Position numbers and translations under genes: made by a program. From positions 54,469 through 118,468 of the forward strand of contig CAJUNB010000012.1 in assembly GCA_910587635.1 (NCBI GenBank): DNA of 64,000 nucleotides. Direction: 5' to 3'. A model generated the notes under the pieces. The model worked only from the letters and a program-made list of their open reading frames with translations. It was not told where the DNA came from and did not search any database. The stretch's first letter is position 1, and the number at the start of each line of letters is the position of its first letter. The DNA is from an uncultured Lachnospiraceae bacterium (GTDB taxonomy: Bacteria > Bacillota > Clostridia > Lachnospirales > Lachnospiraceae). This document shows positions 1 through 8,751 of this stretch, in pieces.

Positions 1-533
1 ACCGCCATATGTCCATTATGACGGGAGTGGGAACGGTACTGACGGATGATCCGATGCTGAACTGTCGTCTGCCGGGAGGGAGGCAACCGGTTCGGCTGAT
101 TTTGGATACCCATTTGCGTACCCCTTTAACGGCGCAGGTGATAACTACGGCAGGAGAGATTCCCACATGGCTGCTGACATGCTGTGAAGATACAGAAAAA
201 CAGGAAAGATACAGAGAAAAGGGCTGTCAGGTACTGAAAATGGCAGAAAAGGACGGACATGTGGATCTGTGTCAGGCTATGAAACTCTTGGGAGAGAGAG
301 GAATTGACAGTATCTATCTGGAAGGGGGAGAAAGGCTGAACGGAGCTGCGCTGGAGGCTGGAATTGTCCGGGCGGTGCACTGCTATATCGGTGCAAAATT
401 TTTTGGAGGAAGTGACGCCAGGACGCCGGTAGGGGGAAATGGTGTGGAGCTTCCCGGTCAGGCTCCTGGCGTGGAAATCAGGGACGTCACTTTTTACGGA
501 GAAGATATTTTAGTCGAGGGTGTATTACTGTAA
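1..533 (+). CDS. ribD: RibD, C-terminal (reductase) part; 5' end outside the window
   Basis: Bifunctional pyrimidine deaminase/reductase of riboflavin synthesis. Only the C-terminal reductase domain is present, reading from position 3 in frame. The NADPH-dependent reductase reduces the ribosyl side chain of the deaminated pyrimidine intermediate. The visible sequence has the family pattern GVGTVLTDDPMLNCR followed by a Rossmann-like stretch (PVRLILDTHLRTPL) and a late YLEGGERLNGAAL segment matching the usual EGG motif of RibD reductases. It is followed by ribE, ribBA and ribH, so this is the first gene of a rib cluster. Any FMN riboswitch would lie before the window. The deaminase domain and start codon cannot be seen. 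Confidence 0.9.
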   Translation, partial: RHMSIMTGVGTVLTDDPMLNCRLPGGRQPVRLILDTHLRTPLTAQVITTAGEIPTWLLTCCEDTEKQERYREKGCQVLKMAEKDGHVDLCQAMKLLGERGIDSIYLEGGERLNGAALEAGIVRAVHCYIGAKFFGGSDARTPVGGNGVELPGQAPGVEIRDVTFYGEDILVEGVLL

Positions 534-669
534 ATGTCCCGGATGGCGATGGTCGACAAGGCATATAGGGGGGATTGAGAAAGTATTGGCTGAAGCGTGG
601 AGTAATCGGCTTTCATGTGATGGCAGGAGGACTGGGAGAAAAATTGAGGACAGAGGAGGTAAGCAATAC

Positions 670-1377
670 ATGTTTACGGGAATTATAGAGGAGATCGGTA
701 TCATACGGAAGATTCAGAGGGGACAGGTATCCGGGAAGCTGACGATAGGGGCATATAAGGTGCTGTCGGATGCGAAAGTGGGGGACAGTATTGCGGTAAA
801 CGGTATTTGCCTGACTGTGACAAGCCTCGTCCCGGACGGTTTTACCGTGGATGTGATGCACGAGACATTTGACAGGAGCAATGTGGGTTCTTTCCGGGTG
901 GGGACAAAAGTGAATCTGGAGAGGGCCATGGCTGCGGACGGCAGATTTGGCGGCCATATCGTAGCCGGTCATATCGATGATACCGGTACTATAGAAAAAC
1001 GCTGGAAAGATGAGAATGCCGTCTGGTATGAGATCAAAGCACCGGCGCATGTCATGCGTTATCTGGTGGAAAAGGGTTCTATAGCCATCGACGGTGTCAG
1101 TCTTACTGTAGCGAAAGTGGAGAAAGACCGCTTCTATGTGTCTGTCATTCCCCATACGGAAGATATGACAATTATGTCAGAAAAAAGAGCTGGGGATCGG
1201 GTAAACCTGGAAAATGACTGTATCGGTAAATATGTGGAAAAACTGCTTGGCCTATGCAGTGATGCAGTGGCAGGCACAGCAGAGAGGGTGACAGGGGCTG
1301 ATCGGAAGAGAAATGGAACAGACAAGAAAGGAAATGTGACAGAAAAACTTTTGGCAGAGAATGGATTCTTACTGTAA
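670..1377 (+). CDS. ribE: Riboflavin synthase, alpha subunit
   Basis: Catalyses dismutation of two 6,7-dimethyl-8-ribityllumazine molecules to riboflavin. Two lumazine-binding barrels are visible: the first opens with MFTGIIEEIG and contains GDSIAVNGICLTVT (39-51); the second contains KGSIAIDGVSLTVA (135-148). The start at 670 is chosen because GAGGAGGT ends 9 bases upstream and MFTGIIE is the canonical N-terminus; the frame is open further upstream but that part is not protein-like. At 235 residues it is longer than the usual 200-220. The surplus lies at about 194-222 (Ser/Gly/Lys/Arg-rich), between the second barrel and the terminal helix TEKLLAENGF that the family uses for trimer contacts. 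Note that some annotators call this gene ribC. Confidence 0.95.
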   Translation: MFTGIIEEIGIIRKIQRGQVSGKLTIGAYKVLSDAKVGDSIAVNGICLTVTSLVPDGFTVDVMHETFDRSNVGSFRVGTKVNLERAMAADGRFGGHIVAGHIDDTGTIEKRWKDENAVWYEIKAPAHVMRYLVEKGSIAIDGVSLTVAKVEKDRFYVSVIPHTEDMTIMSEKRAGDRVNLENDCIGKYVEKLLGLCSDAVAGTAERVTGADRKRNGTDKKGNVTEKLLAENGFLL

Positions 1378-1410
1378 GAAATAAAAAATTAATAAGGAAG
1401 GAACAGGAAA

Positions 1411-2676
1411 ATGAGTCAGGAAACGAAGGAAACAGATAAGACAAATAAAAAGACAACAGGTTTTGGAACGATCGAGCAGGCACTGGAAGAATTGCAAAGG
1501 GGACACATTATTATGGTGACAGATGATGAAGACCGGGAAAATGAGGGAGATTTCATCTGTGCGGCACAGTTTGCAGACTGCGACAACGTGAATTTTATGG
1601 CAGCGTACGGAAAGGGGCTGATCTGCATGCCTATGAGTGGGGAATATTGCGACAGATTGATGCTTCCCCAGATGGTATCGGAAAACAAAGATAACCATGA
1701 GACAGCCTTTACTGTGTCTATAGACTATACGGGGACGACCACGGGCATTTCTGCAGAGGAAAGAAGTATGACAGCGATGCACTGTGTCAGAGAAGAGGCA
1801 AGACCGGAAGACTTCCGGCGGCCGGGGCATATGTTTCCTCTGCGGGCAAAGAAAAACGGGGTACTGGAACGGCCGGGGCATACGGAGGCGACGGTGGATT
1901 TGATGCGGCTGGCCGGGCTGAAGGAATGCGGTCTGTGCTGCGAGATCATGAGAGAGGACGGTACGATGATGCGCACCTCGGAGCTTCTGGAGCTGGCGAA
2001 GGCTCAGGAAATTGTCTGTGTCACGATCAAAGCATTGCAGGAATACCGGAAACGAAAAGAAAAGCTGGTGAGCAGGGAGGCTGTGACGGGCCTGCCTACA
2101 AAATACGGAGATTTTATGGCATATGCCTATGTGAATGTATTAAATGGAGAGCATCATGTGGCACTGGTAAAAGGAGAGATTGGAGACGGAAAAGACCTGC
2201 TCTGCCGTGTTCATTCCGAGTGTCTGACGGGAGATGCCTTCGGGTCTGCCAGATGTGACTGTGGAGAGCAGCTGGAGTCTTCCATGAGGGAGATCGAAAG
2301 GGAAGGAAGAGGTATCCTGCTCTATATGCGTCAGGAGGGGCGGGGCATTGGCCTTGTCAATAAGCTGAAAGCCTATGCCCTGCAGGATCAGGGAATGGAT
2401 ACGCTGGAGGCCAATCTGGCACTGGGATTTGCAGGAGATGAGAGAGAATATTTCATCGGTGCACAGATATTGCGGGATTTAGGAGCCAAATCCCTTCGGC
2501 TTCTGACGAATAACCCGGATAAGATTTACGAACTTTCCGACTATGGTCTGGAGATCAAACAGCGGATTCCTATCCAGATCGCAGCTGGGAAATACAACAG
2601 TTTTTATTTGCGGACGAAACAGCTCCGCATGGGACACATGGTAAATTATGAGGCTGTGGAGCGGGATGTAGAGTAA
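1411..2676 (+). CDS. ribBA: RibBA: 3,4-dihydroxy-2-butanone-4-phosphate synthase / GTP cyclohydrolase II
   Basis: Bifunctional enzyme supplying both precursors of riboflavin: dihydroxybutanone phosphate from ribulose 5-phosphate, and the pyrimidine from GTP. The N-terminal half (about 18-215) has the DHBP synthase acidic loop DDEDRENEGDF (38-48) and the GHTEATVDL substrate segment. The C-terminal half (about 216-410) is cyclohydrolase II, with the zinc cysteines in RVHSECLTGDAFGSARCDCG (about 264-284) and the RQEGRGIGL loop. Length 421 is normal for the fusion. AAGGAAGG precedes the ATG. It follows ribE by 33 bases and is followed by ribH. Confidence 0.97.
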   Translation: MSQETKETDKTNKKTTGFGTIEQALEELQRGHIIMVTDDEDRENEGDFICAAQFADCDNVNFMAAYGKGLICMPMSGEYCDRLMLPQMVSENKDNHETAFTVSIDYTGTTTGISAEERSMTAMHCVREEARPEDFRRPGHMFPLRAKKNGVLERPGHTEATVDLMRLAGLKECGLCCEIMREDGTMMRTSELLELAKAQEIVCVTIKALQEYRKRKEKLVSREAVTGLPTKYGDFMAYAYVNVLNGEHHVALVKGEIGDGKDLLCRVHSECLTGDAFGSARCDCGEQLESSMREIEREGRGILLYMRQEGRGIGLVNKLKAYALQDQGMDTLEANLALGFAGDEREYFIGAQILRDLGAKSLRLLTNNPDKIYELSDYGLEIKQRIPIQIAAGKYNSFYLRTKQLRMGHMVNYEAVERDVE

Positions 2677-2781
2677 AGATTGGAAAGATATAGGAAATGG
2701 ACGGAAATATAAAAGGAAAGTAATAAGAAATTTTGCAGCTTTGATTGAACCAATTATAAAATAAAAATGGAGGAGAGAAAA

Positions 2782-3249
2782 ATGAGAACAGTAGAAGGAA
2801 AAATGACAGGAAAAGGGATGAAAGTGGGCATTGTTGCGGCCAGGTTCAATGAGTTCATTACATCCAAGCTGCTGGGAGGCGCACTGGATATGCTGCACAG
2901 ACACGAGGTGGCAGAAGAGGATATCACAACGGCCTGGGTACCGGGGGCATTTGAGATTCCGGTGATAGCCAAAAAGATGGCGGAAAGCGGCAAATACGAT
3001 GCAGTGATCTGTCTGGGAGCTGTCATCCGGGGTTCCACTTCCCACTATGATTATGTGTGCAATGAAGTGTCCAAAGGAATCGCCCAGGTATCGATGGGAA
3101 ACGGCCTACCGGTTATGTTCGGGGTACTGACCTGTGAGAATATTGAGCAGGCAATAGAACGGGCAGGGACGAAGGCCGGCAATAAAGGAGCAGAGTGTGC
3201 CAACGGCGCCATCGAGATGGTGAATCTGATGCGGGAGCTGGAAGGGTAG
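2782..3249 (+). CDS. ribH: 6,7-dimethyl-8-ribityllumazine synthase (beta subunit)
   Basis: Condenses the RibD product with dihydroxybutanone phosphate to give lumazine, the substrate of RibE; the family forms 60-mer or pentamer shells. ARFNEF (20-25), VPGAFEIP (53-60) and IRGSTSHYDYV (82-92) are visible. His88 of the last motif is the catalytic histidine of the family. An in-frame ATG lies at 2767, but the GGAGGAG at 2769-2775 sits inside that extension and is correctly spaced for 2782, so 2782 is taken as start (155 aa). It closes the rib cluster. Confidence 0.97.
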   Translation: MRTVEGKMTGKGMKVGIVAARFNEFITSKLLGGALDMLHRHEVAEEDITTAWVPGAFEIPVIAKKMAESGKYDAVICLGAVIRGSTSHYDYVCNEVSKGIAQVSMGNGLPVMFGVLTCENIEQAIERAGTKAGNKGAECANGAIEMVNLMRELEG

Positions 3250-3311
3250 AAGGTTTATCTCCATGCAGCGTAGCGACATCGGCAGGAAAATGAAAAAGAA
3301 AATAAAATCTA

Positions 3312-3341
3312 TTGATATGCCAATTCTAAGTACCGTATAAT
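3312..3341 (+). promoter_or_regulatory. Predicted sigma-A promoter for ispF
   Basis: TTGATA (3312-3317), an 18-base spacer, and a perfect TATAAT (3336-3341) stand 86 bases before the ispF start, in the 178-base gap after ribH. This separates ispF and the genes after it from the rib cluster. Prediction by pattern only. Confidence 0.6.
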
Positions 3342-3427
3342 AAGTACGGAAACGAAAACATAATTAAGGATAACCGGAATGAAGTACAAGTGGAAACAAA
3401 TAAACGGGAACGGATGGGAGAGACAGT

Positions 3428-3997
3428 ATGCGGATAGGAACGGGATATGATGTGCATAAACTGGTAGAAGGGAGAAAGCTGATCATGGGCGGTGTGGAAA
3501 TCCCCTATGAAAAGGGGCTTTTGGGTCACTCGGATGCGGATGTGCTGCTGCATGCCATTATGGACGCTCTGCTGGGAGCGGCCGCTCTGGGAGATATCGG
3601 TAAGCATTTTCCCGATACGGACGATGCCTATAAGGGAATTTCCAGCCTGAGCCTGCTGAAAAAAACAGGGGAATTACTGGAAGAGAATTGCTTATTTATC
3701 GAAAATATCGATGCAACGATCATTGCCCAGGCGCCGAAAATGCGTCCTCATATCGATGCCATGAGAGAAAATGTCGCCAAAACGCTGGGAATCGAGGTAA
3801 GCCAGGTCAATATCAAGGCCACTACGGAAGAAGGACTGGGATTTACCGGAAGAGGCGAGGGCATTTCCGCCCAGGCAGTCTGCCTGCTCACAAGTCCATC
3901 TCATTTTTACGACATCGACGTCACAGAAGAAGGACAGGGGAAATGCCAGGGATGCGACGGGTGCCCGAGACAGAAGGAAGCAGAGTCTGAGAAATAA
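3428..3997 (+). CDS. ispF: 2-C-methyl-D-erythritol 2,4-cyclodiphosphate synthase with a cysteine-rich tail
   Basis: Fifth step of the MEP isoprenoid pathway: converts CDP-ME-2-phosphate to MEcPP. The metal-binding Asp8 and His10 are in GTGYDVHKL, His42 is in the GHSDADVLLHAI segment, and the family signature continues with GDIGKHFPDTD. The catalytic fold ends near residue 155. The family is usually about 155-162 residues long; this protein has 189, with an extra tail ending in CQGCDGCPRQ (Cys173, Cys176, Cys179) and a charged end. In Bacillus, ispF also lies just upstream of cysE; here gltX is missing and a GNAT gene sits between. GGGAGAG precedes the ATG. Confidence 0.95.
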   Translation: MRIGTGYDVHKLVEGRKLIMGGVEIPYEKGLLGHSDADVLLHAIMDALLGAAALGDIGKHFPDTDDAYKGISSLSLLKKTGELLEENCLFIENIDATIIAQAPKMRPHIDAMRENVAKTLGIEVSQVNIKATTEEGLGFTGRGEGISAQAVCLLTSPSHFYDIDVTEEGQGKCQGCDGCPRQKEAESEK

Positions 3998-4116
3998 TTT
4001 TGGACAGAAAATTAGTAATTATTTTAAAAGACAGTTCCTTTTACAGGAAAAAATCAGACTATGATGATTTTTATATAGCGGGACGCAAAGAAGCGATAGA
4101 ATAAAAGGAGACTTCC

Positions 4117-5220
4117 ATGGAAACGATAGAAAAACTCACCACATCGGAATGCATTGCTGCAAAAGAGATGTGGTCAGAAATATTTTATGAAGATTCGGAG
4201 AAATTTACGGAGTATTATTTCCGGGAAAAGATGCCGGACAACACAGGATATGGACTGAAAGAAGAAGGCAGGCTGCGGGCCATGCTCTTTTTGACGCCCT
4301 ATATGGCGCGTATCCTCTCTCCTGACAGACAGGGTAATCTGTTCCGGGATGTGCCCCTGTGTTATATTGTGGGTGTAGGAACGAAAAAGGAATACCGTCA
4401 CAGAGGCTATATGGACAGGCTGTTGCGGGCCGCTCTTGCCGATCTGTGTGAGGCAGAGCAGCCCTTTACTTTTCTGATGCCTGCGGACCCGGCAATTTAT
4501 ACGCCCTATCAGTTTCGGTATATATATGAAAGACCGGAATTTTCCGTTCAGAAGTGGGGAAGGGTTCAGGCGGAGCCGATGCCGGAAGGCGGGGAGGCGG
4601 TACTGGCAGCATTTGCAGAAAGAGAGCTGGAGGGGCGTTATCAGCTCTTTTTGAAACGGGATCCTTCCTATTATAAGAGACAGAAAAAAGAGAGCCTGGC
4701 ACAGAACGGTGACATTTATCTCTGGCAGGAGAATGGAGAGCTGGCAGGTTTTTATTTGTATGCGGAGGAAAATGGCAAGGCGGAGATTCAGGAAGCTCTG
4801 GTGGCGGAGCATTTTGCCGGGAAGAAGGCACTGGATATTTCTGATGAAACAAAACCTGTCATCATGGCGAGAATTACCAATGTGTCGGCTATGCTTTCTC
4901 TGATGCGGCTTGCCGGGCAGGAAAAGGAAGAGACAGTCAGCCTCATACTGCGGGTGGCAGATCCTCTTCTGCCGGGGAACAATGGCACTTTTCTCTGGAC
5001 AGTAGGGAAAAAAGAAAGTACAATAGCTTTATTGGACGAAGCAGATGAGGTGGACGCCTGTGTGGGAATCGAAGGACTGGCACAGTTTTTATTCGGGAAA
5101 AAAGACGCACGGGATGTGATGTGTGGTGGCCGGAAAGGAAAGCCATTGGAAGATGCGGTTTCCGTAAAGCTGTCCTGTATCGAACCATTGTCCCGGGTAT
5201 GTATCAACGAGATTGTATAA
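4117..5220 (+). CDS. GNAT-family N-acetyltransferase, Eis-like
   Basis: A 367-residue protein with an N-terminal acetyl-CoA binding fold: VGVGTKKEYRHRGYMDRLL carries the R-x-x-G-x-[GA]-like pyrophosphate loop (RHRGYM, 94-99). The long C-terminal half (about 150-367) resembles the second GNAT and SCP2-like parts of the Eis family, whose members acetylate amines of proteins or aminoglycosides. The substrate cannot be told from sequence. AAAAGGAG precedes the ATG by 7 bases. It lies alone between ispF and cysE in the place where Bacillus has gltX. Family assignment is fairly sure; the Eis subfamily is an inference from length and architecture. Confidence 0.78.
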   Translation: METIEKLTTSECIAAKEMWSEIFYEDSEKFTEYYFREKMPDNTGYGLKEEGRLRAMLFLTPYMARILSPDRQGNLFRDVPLCYIVGVGTKKEYRHRGYMDRLLRAALADLCEAEQPFTFLMPADPAIYTPYQFRYIYERPEFSVQKWGRVQAEPMPEGGEAVLAAFAERELEGRYQLFLKRDPSYYKRQKKESLAQNGDIYLWQENGELAGFYLYAEENGKAEIQEALVAEHFAGKKALDISDETKPVIMARITNVSAMLSLMRLAGQEKEETVSLILRVADPLLPGNNGTFLWTVGKKESTIALLDEADEVDACVGIEGLAQFLFGKKDARDVMCGGRKGKPLEDAVSVKLSCIEPLSRVCINEIV

Positions 5221-5293
5221 GGCGATAAAAGAAAGGACTGTTTGCTTCTGACTTGCATATGATGAATTATATTTCATTTTGGGAGAGAACAGT

Positions 5294-5986
5294 ATGGGCT
5301 TTATCAAGCGGATCCGTGATGAGATCCGTATAATCAGGGAGAGGGATCCGGCCATTCATTCTTCGATGGAAGTTTTTCTCTATCCCAGTTTTAAAGTAAT
5401 GATGCACTACCGGGTAGCGCATAAACTGTATATAAAAGGGCATTATTTTCTGGCGCGACTGATTTCCCAGCGGGGTGTGCGTAAGACGGGAATCGAAATC
5501 CATCCGGGGGCTCAGATCGGAGAAGGCTTTTTTATTGACCATGGAAACGGTGTTATCATCGGGGAAACGACCGTTATCGGCAACAATGTGACTCTCTATC
5601 AGGGTGTTACACTGGGAGGTACCGGAAAAGAGCATGGCAAACGTCACCCTACCATAGAGGATAATGTGATGATCAGCGCCGGGGCAAAGATACTTGGTTC
5701 CTTTACGATCGGCGCCAATTCCAAAATCGGTGCGGGGAGTGTGGTGTTGCGGGCTGTGCCGCCCAATTCCACTGTAGTGGGTGTGCCGGGCAGGGTAGTC
5801 AGACGCAATAATACGGCGCTTCCCCGGGAAGAGATGAATCACACTGATCTGCCGGATCCGGTCAGAGAAGATATTCAGAATCTCCAGGAGTCCAACAGCG
5901 TACTGACAAACCGCCTTCTGGAGCTGGAAGGAAAGTTCAGAGAACTGCAGAAAGACCTGGGCAAAAAGGGAGATACGATAGAATAA
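5294..5986 (+). CDS. cysE: Serine O-acetyltransferase
   Basis: Makes O-acetylserine from serine and acetyl-CoA, the entry step of cysteine synthesis. An N-terminal helical part is followed by a left-handed beta helix of hexapeptide repeats (about 65-170), with IDHGNGVIIGE around His83 and GKRHPTI around His118, both typical of active-site positions. The protein is the short 230-aa Firmicutes form and ends in a coiled-coil-like helix. The start at 5294 is supported by GGGAGAG at 5281-5287; an in-frame TTG 15 bases earlier overlaps that site. It is followed after 65 bases by cysS, an old and conserved pairing. Confidence 0.95.
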   Translation: MGFIKRIRDEIRIIRERDPAIHSSMEVFLYPSFKVMMHYRVAHKLYIKGHYFLARLISQRGVRKTGIEIHPGAQIGEGFFIDHGNGVIIGETTVIGNNVTLYQGVTLGGTGKEHGKRHPTIEDNVMISAGAKILGSFTIGANSKIGAGSVVLRAVPPNSTVVGVPGRVVRRNNTALPREEMNHTDLPDPVREDIQNLQESNSVLTNRLLELEGKFRELQKDLGKKGDTIE

Positions 5987-6051
5987 TATCAGGCAGCAGC
6001 GCCTAAAAATACATCGCAGACTGTCATCACAGATAACTGGAGGAAACAAAA

Positions 6052-7461
6052 ATGAAAATTTACAATACACTTTCAGGGAAAAAAGAAGAGTTCGTTCCGA
6101 TCGAGGAGGGAAAGGTGCGGATGTATGTGTGCGGTCCTACCGTATACAATCTGATCCATATTGGCAATGCCCGTCCTATGATCGTATTTGACACTGCCCG
6201 TCGGTATATGGAGTACAAAGGATATGCTGTGAACTTTGTTTCCAATTTTACCGATGTGGACGATAAGATTATCAAAAAAGCGTTGGAGGAAGGGGTAGAT
6301 GCTTCCGTTATATCGAAGCGGTACATCGAAGAATGCAAAAAAGATATGGATGGAATGAATGTCCGTCCCGCTACCACACATCCTCTGGCCACGGAAGAGA
6401 TCGACGGAATGTTGGAAATGATCGATACGCTGTTACAAAAGGGCCATGCCTATGTGGCGAAGGACGGTACCGTATATTTCCGAACGAGAAGCTTTAACGA
6501 ATACGGGAAACTCTCTCATAAAAATCTGGACGATCTGCAGGGGGGAAACCGTTCTCTGCTTGTTTCCGGCGAGGACCAGAAAGAAGATCCACTTGATTTC
6601 GTGCTCTGGAAACCGAAAAAAGAAGGGGAGCCTTACTGGGATTCTGCCTGGTGCCAGGGACGGCCGGGATGGCATATTGAATGCTCTGTTATGAGCAGGA
6701 AATATCTGGGAGAAGAGATCGATATCCATGCGGGAGGAGAAGATTTGATTTTCCCGCACCATGAGAATGAGATTGCACAGTCTGAATCCGCAAACGGGAA
6801 GATTTTTGCAAGATATTGGATGCACAATGGTTTTCTCAATATTGATAACAAAAAGATGTCCAAATCTCTTGGAAATTTCTTTACTGTACGGGATATTGCG
6901 CAGAAATATGATTTGCAGGTACTCCGTTTCTTCATGTTGTCTGCCCACTACAGAAGTCCGCTGAATTTCAGTGCGGAACTGATGGAAGCGGCGGAAAACG
7001 GACTGGAAAGAATACTGACCTGTGTGGATAATCTGAAGTTCCTGCTTACGAACAGTAAGGAAGAGGTACTCCGTCCTGAAGAAGAGACGCTTTTACAGGA
7101 GGCGGATAGTTTCCGGGTGAAATTCGAGGAGGCTATGGATGACGATATCAACACAGCCGATGCCATAGCGGCAGTCTTTGAGCTTGTGAAATTTGCCAAT
7201 ACAAAGGCGGACGGAGAGTGTTCGAAAGCTCTGCTGGAAGGACTGTTGCAGAAAATCTGCCTGATGACTGATATATTGGGGCTGATCGTAGAGAAAAAAG
7301 AAGAGATACTGGATGAAGAGATCGAAGAGATGATTGAGGCAAGACAGGCAGCCAGGAAGGAAAAGAATTTTGCGAAAGCAGACGAAATCCGCGCCCAGCT
7401 CCTTGAAAAGGGAATCTTGCTGGAAGATACAAGGGAAGGGGTAAAATGGAAAAGAGTGTAG
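6052..7461 (+). CDS. cysS: Cysteinyl-tRNA synthetase
   Basis: Class I aminoacyl-tRNA synthetase charging tRNA-Cys. The zinc ligand Cys27 lies in MYVCGPTVYN, the HIGN nucleotide motif is at 36-39, and KMSKS is at 268-272. The zinc/cysteine-recognition segment GRPGWHIECSVMS and HAGGEDLIFPHHENE are also present. At 469 residues it is full length. GGAGG precedes the ATG by 8 bases. Its 3' end overlaps mrnC by 16 bases, which indicates translational coupling. No T-box leader is visible upstream of cysE or cysS. Confidence 0.98.
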   Translation: MKIYNTLSGKKEEFVPIEEGKVRMYVCGPTVYNLIHIGNARPMIVFDTARRYMEYKGYAVNFVSNFTDVDDKIIKKALEEGVDASVISKRYIEECKKDMDGMNVRPATTHPLATEEIDGMLEMIDTLLQKGHAYVAKDGTVYFRTRSFNEYGKLSHKNLDDLQGGNRSLLVSGEDQKEDPLDFVLWKPKKEGEPYWDSAWCQGRPGWHIECSVMSRKYLGEEIDIHAGGEDLIFPHHENEIAQSESANGKIFARYWMHNGFLNIDNKKMSKSLGNFFTVRDIAQKYDLQVLRFFMLSAHYRSPLNFSAELMEAAENGLERILTCVDNLKFLLTNSKEEVLRPEEETLLQEADSFRVKFEEAMDDDINTADAIAAVFELVKFANTKADGECSKALLEGLLQKICLMTDILGLIVEKKEEILDEEIEEMIEARQAARKEKNFAKADEIRAQLLEKGILLEDTREGVKWKRV

Positions 7462-7886
7462 ACGGCTTGTACGAGATCAAAGAAATCTTTGATTGCAAAG
7501 AGCAGGATATCCGCAGCTTTTCTCCTCTGACGCTGGCATATATTGGAGATGCGGTATATGATCTGGTCATTCGGACCATTGTAGTGGAGCGGGGCAATAA
7601 GGCAGCAAATGTGCTCCACAAGACGACGGTAAAATATGTGAATGCGGCTGCTCAGGCGGCAATCATACAGGCGGTTCTGGATGTTATGACAGAGGAGGAG
7701 CTCGCTGTCTATATGCGGGGCAGGAATGCCAAATCCAATACAATGGCAAAAAATGCTTCTGTTGAGGACTACAGGAAGGCTACCGGAATGGAAGCTCTGA
7801 TCGGCTACCTGTATTTATCCAACAGGTTCCACCGCGTTCTGGAGCTTGTAAAGCTGGGAATGGAGAAGGCCGGATATGAGATATGA
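7446..7886 (+). CDS. mrnC: Mini-ribonuclease 3
   Basis: Matures the ends of 23S rRNA. It consists of an RNase III catalytic domain without the double-stranded RNA-binding domain. The family core SPLTLAYIGDAVYDLVIR is at 26-43, and the second acidic cluster is carried by ATGMEALIGYLYLS near the C-terminus. Length 146 is normal. It begins inside the cysS coding end, in another frame, and is followed by the 23S rRNA methyltransferase gene rlmB, matching the Bacillus order. Confidence 0.95.
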   Translation: MEKSVDGLYEIKEIFDCKEQDIRSFSPLTLAYIGDAVYDLVIRTIVVERGNKAANVLHKTTVKYVNAAAQAAIIQAVLDVMTEEELAVYMRGRNAKSNTMAKNASVEDYRKATGMEALIGYLYLSNRFHRVLELVKLGMEKAGYEI

Positions 7887-7996
7887 TGTCGGCGATAATC
7901 GGATAAAATACTGCCAGGGGCAAGACCGGTATAAGATAGACCGGTGACAGAGAAAGCCAGGAAGAACAGATACGTGCCGGTACATTGGGAGGAAAT

Positions 7997-8737
7997 ATGG
8001 AACAGGTGGAATTTACAATAGAGGGACGGAATGCAGTGATAGAGGCATACCGGTCCGGCAGGACGATTGACAAGCTGTATATTCAGGACGGCTGTCAGGA
8101 CGGCCCTGTTATGACGATCAAACGGGAAGCCAGGAAGCAGGATACGTTGATTAAATATGTGACGAAGGAGCGCCTGGATCAGCTGTCTGAAACAGGCAGG
8201 CATCAGGGAGTGATTGCCTGTGCTGCCGCCTATGCTTATGTGGAAGTGGAGGACATTCTGCAAGTGGCGAAAGAGAAAGGGGAGTCCCCTTTTGTCATTC
8301 TACTGGATAATATAGAAGACCCTCATAATCTGGGGGCGATTATCCGTACGGCAAATCTGGCAGGCGCCCATGGGGTCATCATACCAAAGAACCGGGCCGT
8401 GGGACTGACTGCCACAGTGGCAAAAGCTTCAGCGGGAGCGCTGAACTATACGCCGGTGGCAAAAGTAACGAACCTGTCAAAGACAATAGAAGCGTTGAAA
8501 AAAGAAGGGCTCTGGTTTGTCTGCGCAGACATGGACGGAACTGTTATGTACGATCTGGATCTGAAGGGACCGATTGGCCTGGTGATCGGCAGCGAAGGAG
8601 AGGGTGTGGGGCGCCTTGTCAAGGAGAAGTGTGATCTGACAGCGTTGATTCCCATGAAGGGCAATATTGATTCTCTCAATGCTTCGGTGGCGGCAGGTGT
8701 GCTGGCATATGAGATCGTCCGTCAGAGAAGGGGATAA
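7997..8737 (+). CDS. rlmB: 23S rRNA (guanosine-2'-O-)-methyltransferase, SpoU/TrmH family
   Basis: SAM-dependent 2'-O-methyltransferase of the SPOUT superfamily. Visible parts are the N-terminal substrate-binding domain (GRNAVIEAYRSG) and the three knot motifs: NLGAIIRTANLAGAHG, GLVIGSEGEGVGRLV and IPMKGNIDSLNASVAAG. The ATG at 7997 follows GGGAGG at 7987-7992 by 4 bases; an in-frame TTG at 7985 overlaps that site and is rejected. The product is 246 aa. The 110-base gap before it is the only break in the cysE to sigH run. The yacP gene found after it in Bacillus is missing here. The exact target nucleotide is inferred from family membership. Confidence 0.92.
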   Translation: MEQVEFTIEGRNAVIEAYRSGRTIDKLYIQDGCQDGPVMTIKREARKQDTLIKYVTKERLDQLSETGRHQGVIACAAAYAYVEVEDILQVAKEKGESPFVILLDNIEDPHNLGAIIRTANLAGAHGVIIPKNRAVGLTATVAKASAGALNYTPVAKVTNLSKTIEALKKEGLWFVCADMDGTVMYDLDLKGPIGLVIGSEGEGVGRLVKEKCDLTALIPMKGNIDSLNASVAAGVLAYEIVRQRRG

Positions 8738-8751
8738 GCAGAGGAAAAGAG

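Noticed and set aside
520..669. N-terminal extension of ribE by 50 codons
   Set aside because: Overlaps ribD, is Trp/Arg/Cys-rich, and a strong ribosome site stands at the canonical MFTGIIE start.
5987..6051. T-box leader for cysE-cysS
   Set aside because: The gaps before cysE and cysS are 73 and 65 bases, too short, and no T-box sequence or terminator is present.
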